DNA of 12,276 nucleotides from Cyanobium sp. M55B138 (GTDB lineage: Bacteria > Cyanobacteriota > Cyanobacteriia > PCC-6307 > Cyanobiaceae): contig JAGYNF010000022.1 in assembly GCA_018400215.1 (NCBI GenBank), positions 1 through 12,276 of the forward strand, written 5' to 3'. Positions 9,038 to 12,276 of this stretch are shown piece after piece. Every line of letters starts with the position of its first letter. The first letter of the stretch is position 1. A program made the translations under genes and the position numbers. The notes beneath the pieces were generated by a model, which saw only the letters and a program-made list of their open reading frames with translations, was not told the DNA's origin and did not search any database.

Positions 9038-10114
9038 TCAGAACCATTCGCTCACCGCTTTGTCGGAGGGATTGCTGTTGTCTTCAGGGGTGTTGCGGCT
9101 GAATTCGAGGGTGATGTTGCGCTTCTGCACCCCATCGGCCGCCACGGCCTCGATCGGATAGAGCTGCTGGCCATCGCGGAAGGGCACCTGCACGCGGAAG
9201 GTGCCCTCGGCCGAGAGGGGTACGTCTTCGCCGCCGATGCTGAGGCGAGCCGAGGGATCGGTGGCGCCGTACACAATCAGCTCGGCGTCGGCCACGAGCC
9301 AGAAGGAGCGCTGACGGGAGGCCACGCCACCCATGCCGGACTCCCGGCCACTGGCCCAGATGCCCACCCCGGAGGCGTTCAGCGCCCCGCTGTTGTGGTC
9401 GGAGTCCTCCAGCTCGTGGAAGGCCTCCGAGCCCCGGCTGATCCGGCGCCACTGGGATGTGGCACTCTGGTACAGGCGCTCATGCAGGTCGGTGTTCGCC
9501 ACCCCCACGGATGGGGTGGCGGGCAGGGGCGGTGTGGCGGCGGGATTCGCCTCCAGTGAAAAGGGCACGAACTGGTCGAGGATCTGCTCGCTGGGATGGA
9601 GGGCCGGCACGCGGGCCACCGAGGAATAGGCCAGGGAAATCCAGCCGCCATTGGCCTTGCGGTAGCCGAGCTCGACGCGGTAATCCCGGTCGCTCAGGGG
9701 CACCGGCAGATACCACTCCGTGGCGTGGCTATCGACGATCACCTCCTGGAGGGTGTGGGGATGGACCGAGCCGCCGGGCAGGCCTGTGAGATCCGCCACC
9801 CGCAGGCAGAGCTGGGTGGCACCGGCCGCCTGGGCGGCGCCGCGGTCAGCTTCTGAGATCTCCCAGAACACATAGGCCCATTGGGGATCGCGGGGCAGGA
9901 AAACCACGCTGGTTTCGGCCGACGGGCGCGGGGCCGGAGCCATCTCGGCCTCGATCTGCTTGAGCGGCGGCTCCTGGGTGTCCTGCCGCCGTTCGATGGC
10001 GGCCACCAGTTGGTCCTTCGACTTGCGGCTGTACAGAGCCACGCCTAGGTCGCTGGCCACCTGGCGCAGCTGCCGCAGTGTCAATCGTGCCAGCGAACCG
10101 AGGGTAGGACTCAC
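9038..10114 (-). CDS. DUF4912 protein with N-terminal SAP/Rho_N-like helical domain
   Basis: The 358-residue protein has three visible parts. Residues ~5-42 (LARLTLRQLRQVASDLGV..., SRKSKDQLVAAI) match the SAP/Rho N-terminal helix-extension-helix pattern, often nucleic-acid binding. Residues ~68-172 carry the DUF4912 signature (VVFLPRDPQWAYVFWEIS), predicted beta-rich. Residues ~266-342 form a second beta-rich stretch (FWLVADAELIVYGATDPSA..., GTFRVQVPFRDG). A Pro-rich and low-complexity linker separates the last two. There is no signal peptide. The only usable start is GTG 10114, because an in-frame stop lies eight codons upstream; no clear Shine-Dalgarno sequence is present. It heads the six-gene minus-strand row. 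DUF4912 proteins are common in cyanobacteria; their biochemical role is not known to me. Confidence 0.9.
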   Translation of the reverse strand: MSPTLGSLARLTLRQLRQVASDLGVALYSRKSKDQLVAAIERRQDTQEPPLKQIEAEMAPAPRPSAETSVVFLPRDPQWAYVFWEISEADRGAAQAAGATQLCLRVADLTGLPGGSVHPHTLQEVIVDSHATEWYLPVPLSDRDYRVELGYRKANGGWISLAYSSVARVPALHPSEQILDQFVPFSLEANPAATPPLPATPSVGVANTDLHERLYQSATSQWRRISRGSEAFHELEDSDHNSGALNASGVGIWASGRESGMGGVASRQRSFWLVADAELIVYGATDPSARLSIGGEDVPLSAEGTFRVQVPFRDGQQLYPIEAVAADGVQKRNITLEFSRNTPEDNSNPSDKAVSEWF

Positions 10115-10224
10115 AGCGAAAGATTTCGTTTGGGATCAGTGTGATCGACTCTCCCATCACTTGAAGGGGTTGCTGGTGCGTGGTCAGGATCCACTGACGG
10201 CTTGAGCCCCGCGGGCTGATTCCC
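10115..10224. other. Intergenic leader of the DUF4912 gene
   Basis: This stretch lies between the cpcG terminator and the DUF4912 start. It must hold the DUF4912 promoter if the cpcG terminator is efficient. I see no convincing -35/-10 pair. A short hairpin, AGCCC-CGC-GGGCT, lies at 10205-10217 just past the terminator. Confidence 0.35.
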
Positions 10225-10250
10225 AAAAAAAAGGCGACCTTGCGGTCGCC
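10225..10250 (-). terminator. Intrinsic terminator of the phycobilisome operon
   Basis: Read on the minus strand, GGCGACC-GCAA-GGTCGCC forms a perfect 7-bp GC-rich stem with a stable GNRA-type loop. It is followed directly by eight T residues. It lies about 43 bases after the cpcG stop codon (10293-10295) and separates the phycobilisome genes from the DUF4912 row. This is a classical rho-independent terminator. Confidence 0.93.
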
Positions 10251-10292
10251 CCTGGGGTTTGGGTTGGATCGGGCCCTCCGGCCCGGCCGGGA

Positions 10293-11054
10293 TCAGCGCC
10301 CGATGCTGCGGTAGGGAATCTTGGCCATGTAGTCGATGTCGGCGCTGGCGGTGGAGCCACTGGCGCGCATGGAGGGCAGGCTGCGCACGATCGAGAGGTA
10401 GTCCTCGGGGAAGCCGCCGCGGCGCTGGCGCGAACGCTCCGGGTAAGACCTGGCGGGACCGCCGGTGTACACCATCTGGGGGAAGCCCAGGATGCCCCGG
10501 TAGTAGGCGTCGTAGCGGGGGCTGGTGAGGTTGAAAGGGGTCTCCCCCAGGTCTCGGCTGCCCACCACCCGGTTGCGGTGGAAGGGCACGGTGTCGTAGC
10601 CGAAGGCATCCAGGTATTCCTGGCTGTCGAGAATGTCATCCACCATGCCCTGGAGGCCGCGGGTCATCAGCACGGCAGACCAGGCAATCTCCTCAGCCTT
10701 GCCGAAGGTCTTGCGGCCCAGCAGCTTCTCCACCAGGTGGCGGGCCACCTTGTAGTTGCTGTTGAGGTTGTAAAAGCTGCGGGTGAAGGTGTCCGACAGG
10801 CAAAGCGAGCGGATGAAGTCCCGCACGGTGAGCTGGCCATCGCGCAACTGGCTCTCCAGGGTGCGGTCGCGGTCCACCTTGAAGGCGTGGAAGAAGATCT
10901 GGCGATAGGCGGCCTCGATCACGAAGTTCTGATCCTCCCGGTCCATGGCCTTGTCCATGGACACGGCCTTGGGATCCTCATCCGAGCCCACACGGAGTGC
11001 CTTCACCCGGGAGTTCTGGGTTGTGGGGGCGTACTTCAGGAGGGGCAGGGCCAC
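10293..11054 (-). CDS. cpcG: Phycobilisome rod-core linker polypeptide CpcG
   Basis: CpcG joins phycocyanin rods to the allophycocyanin core of the phycobilisome on the cytoplasmic face of the thylakoid. The 253-residue protein starts with the family signature ALPLLKYAPTTQNSRV. The linker domain (PBS_linker_poly, about residues 15-190) includes QIFFHAFKVDRD, SLCLSDTFTRSFY and PRYDAYYRGILGFPQ. The C-terminal part is polar (to IPYRSIGR) and lacks the hydrophobic helix of CpcL/CpcG2. It is therefore the core-attaching CpcG1-like type, not the membrane type that serves photosystem I. The start is GTG 11054, fixed by the conserved N-terminus. It follows the bilin lyase gene after a 106-base leader with hairpins and is closed by a strong terminator. 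Confidence 0.97.
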   Translation of the reverse strand: MALPLLKYAPTTQNSRVKALRVGSDEDPKAVSMDKAMDREDQNFVIEAAYRQIFFHAFKVDRDRTLESQLRDGQLTVRDFIRSLCLSDTFTRSFYNLNSNYKVARHLVEKLLGRKTFGKAEEIAWSAVLMTRGLQGMVDDILDSQEYLDAFGYDTVPFHRNRVVGSRDLGETPFNLTSPRYDAYYRGILGFPQMVYTGGPARSYPERSRQRRGGFPEDYLSIVRSLPSMRASGSTASADIDYMAKIPYRSIGR

Positions 11055-11096
11055 GCGAGTTCAGCTTCCGTCGAGCGGATCGTAGAAGTGCGCTCT

Positions 11097-11134
11097 GGGG
11101 GGCACTGCTCCCCCCTGCCCAGGACTCACAGTCC
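11097..11134 (-). promoter_or_regulatory. Two tandem hairpins in the cpcG leader
   Basis: On the minus strand, the gap between the lyase stop and the cpcG GTG holds GGACT-GTG-AGTCC (11122-11134) followed by GGGGGG-AGCAGTG-CCCCCC (11097-11115). An alternative pairing, CTGGG with CCCAG, competes with the second stem. No T-tract follows. These could be mRNA-stabilising or processing elements or attenuator-like structures; function is inferred only. Confidence 0.4.
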
Positions 11135-11160
11135 GTAACGTTTGACCCTGGCCGCAGGGC

Positions 11161-11796
11161 CTACCAACCGAGAACGGAGAGGGCGCCTTCGCCCGGCCCC
11201 TCGCTCCCCCCAGCTTCGGGTCCAGCGGCGCCCCCCCCTGGCGTCGGGGTCGCCTCCAGCACCCGGGTCTCAACGCAGAAGGAGGCGGTGTTGGAGAGCC
11301 CCTCCACGGTGCTGGTGCGCAGGCGCACGTTGGGGCCGGCAAAGCTGAAGCGCTCCAGGCTGTTCATGGTTTCGTAGCCCGTGGTGAGCAGGAGGCCGTC
11401 CCGTTCATCCATCGCGAAATGGCCGGCCACCGGGGCCGTTTCGGCGTAGCCCCGGTCGCGCAGCAGCAGGCCTGAACGGCCCTCGCGGTCGGTTGGGATC
11501 AGGCCGAAGACACTCTCGCCTGCGTGGGCTTCCCCCGCCCGATCCCAGGCCATCGAGGCGTTCCAGGTCACCCGGCACCCCCCGGCCAGGGCGCCGGCCT
11601 GCTCGCCGTGCAGCTCGGCAATGGCGATCAGTCGGGCGTCATCGGGGGGCAACTCCACCACCTCGATCCAGGAATCGCCGGCCTCGGCGCGGCGGTGCAA
11701 CAGGTGATGGCTGCTGCGCTGGGAGCGCCAGCGGCCGCAGCTCAGCCGAAAAAAACTGATGGCATCGGCGATGGCGGGGGTGCTGAGTGGGCTCAC
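11161..11796 (-). CDS. cpcS: Phycobiliprotein chromophore lyase, CpcS/CpeS family
   Basis: The enzyme attaches a linear tetrapyrrole (phycocyanobilin or phycoerythrobilin) to a cysteine of a phycobiliprotein subunit, commonly the Cys-84-equivalent site. The family signature is clear: FFRLSCGRWRSQRSSHHL near the N-terminus, VTWNASMAWD in the middle, and NVRLRTSTVEGLSNTASFCVETR near the C-terminus. GTG 11796 gives a 211-residue protein beginning SPLSTPAIADAISFF, which fits family N-termini. The frame stays open upstream to 11913, but that would overlap the 122-residue gene. After R178 there is an unusual ~30-residue Gly/Pro/Glu-rich tail encoded across a run of eight G residues. It lies 41 bases after the upstream gene and 106 bases before cpcG. 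CpcS and CpeS cannot be separated by reading alone. Confidence 0.9.
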   Translation of the reverse strand: MSPLSTPAIADAISFFRLSCGRWRSQRSSHHLLHRRAEAGDSWIEVVELPPDDARLIAIAELHGEQAGALAGGCRVTWNASMAWDRAGEAHAGESVFGLIPTDREGRSGLLLRDRGYAETAPVAGHFAMDERDGLLLTTGYETMNSLERFSFAGPNVRLRTSTVEGLSNTASFCVETRVLEATPTPGGGAAGPEAGGSEGPGEGALSVLGW

Positions 11797-11837
11797 AGCG
11801 GCTGGGCGGCTGCGGAGATGATCGCAAGGCGCCGCCA

Positions 11838-12206
11838 CTACTGGTGTCGTTGGTCGGCCTCTGCCGTGGCCCAGGCGATCAACTGATCCAGGCTCAGGGC
11901 CAGGGGCGTGCACTGCAGGCCGCTGGCAATCTCCTCCAATTGCCTGCCGAGGCCGATCAGCTCGCGCCGGAAGCTGTTGCGGAAGGCGGGGTCAGCGGCG
12001 GGGCCAGTTTGCTGGGCCAGCCAGTGGTCCAGTTGGCTGGTGGCTGGAAGGGCCCCTTCCCGGCTGCCGGCCATGGCCTGGAAGCTGCGCAGGCCGTGGG
12101 CCAACAGCCGCAGGTGATGGCGCTCCAGGTTGGGCAGCAGGGTGGCTTCGAGCCGCTCGGCCTCGAGGCGGCTGAGGGGGCCTGGGCTGGTGTCAGGGCC
12201 AGTCAT
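11838..12206 (-). CDS. Conserved-looking protein of unknown function in the phycobilisome operon
   Basis: This 122-residue soluble protein is predicted to be mostly helical: an N-terminal amphipathic stretch (RLEAERLEATLLPNLERHHLRLLAHGLRSFQ), a central linker (~46-58), then helices around 59-66, 74-96 and 104-117. It has one cysteine (C99) and no signal peptide or motif I recognise. ATG 12206 lies only four bases after the stop of the upstream partial gene, and its TAG lies 41 bases before the lyase start. Co-transcription with the lyase and cpcG is therefore likely, and a role in phycobilisome assembly or bilin handling is a reasonable guess from context only. Confidence 0.75.
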   Translation of the reverse strand: MTGPDTSPGPLSRLEAERLEATLLPNLERHHLRLLAHGLRSFQAMAGSREGALPATSQLDHWLAQQTGPAADPAFRNSFRRELIGLGRQLEEIASGLQCTPLALSLDQLIAWATAEADQRHQ

Positions 12207-12210
12207 GCCC

Positions 12211-12276
12211 CTAGGGCTGGGGGGTGGGGCACAGGCGGAAACCGCAGGAGTGGCCCTGCTCCAGCCGCCAATGCAC
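12211..12276 (-). CDS. C-terminal end of an unidentified gene cut by the window edge
   Basis: A frame open from the right edge reads 21 residues (VHWRLEQGHSCGFRLCPTPQP) and stops at TAG 12211-12213, four bases before the next ATG. The close spacing is what is expected inside an operon. The fragment is too short to identify, and chance cannot be excluded for 66 bases of GC-rich DNA. Confidence 0.4.
   Translation of the reverse strand: MHWRLEQGHSCGFRLCPTPQP

Noticed and set aside
7612..9102. 496-codon open frame on the plus strand
   Set aside because: It runs antisense across the phospholipase D-like gene and the 60-residue gene, has no recognisable motif, and is Gln/His/Ala-rich as expected from the complement.
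10940..10962. Short GTCCATGG direct repeat inside cpcG
   Set aside because: It simply encodes SMDKAMD in the conserved N-terminal region; eight bases twice is not meaningful.
11061..11342. Minus-strand frame continuing the lyase tail in another phase
   Set aside because: It would need a G-tract slip to be used; it is Pro/Arg-rich and shows no domain. It is kept only as a note under the G8 tract.
11142..11377. Plus-strand frames over the lyase 3' end and cpcG leader
   Set aside because: They are Arg/Pro-rich, antisense to the lyase, and have no motif or ribosome site.

Overview
The window reads as a piece of a GC-rich unicellular picocyanobacterial chromosome (Synechococcus/Cyanobium type). 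The strongest evidence is a phycobilisome rod-core linker (cpcG) directly behind a CpcS/CpeS-type bilin lyase, together with a DUF4912 protein and a plant/animal-like alpha-phosphoglucomutase, all typical of cyanobacteria. GC is roughly two thirds by eye, lower in the first ~1 kb. I see no mobile element, CRISPR array, tRNA or rRNA gene, and no gene-free stretch above 300 bases.

Layout, left to right. (1) Plus strand: the 3' nine tenths of an RND (AcrB/HAE1-type) efflux pump, cut by the left edge. One base after its stop comes a 99-residue protein with two membrane helices, probably translationally coupled. (2) Minus strand: phosphoglucomutase (pgm), convergent with the pump pair. A perfect 10-bp-stem hairpin lies at the meeting point. 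(3) Plus strand: a 135-residue exported protein, divergent from pgm. (4) Minus strand, read from 10114 down to 5482: a tightly packed row of six genes (DUF4912 protein; 60-residue membrane protein; two-HKD phospholipase D-like lipoprotein; ~80-residue unknown; FAD monooxygenase; 151-residue anchored Cys-rich protein). The last gene ends 3 bases from the stop of the convergent exported gene. (5) Minus strand, 12276 down to 10293: a phycobilisome unit with the last codons of an unidentified gene, a 122-residue unknown, the bilin lyase and cpcG, closed by a textbook intrinsic terminator.

How the genes fit together: the right end is light-harvesting assembly, with chromophore attachment by the lyase and rod-to-core joining by CpcG. 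pgm controls carbon entry to glycogen and sugar nucleotides. The pump pair exports hydrophobic compounds. The middle row mixes envelope-facing proteins with a flavin oxygenase and has no clear common pathway. No clearly new system is proven here. The points most worth a second look are the extra hydrophobic block inside the pump, its coupled small membrane protein, the similarity between the two convergent exported proteins, the cpcG leader hairpins, and the low-complexity tail with a G8 tract in the lyase.
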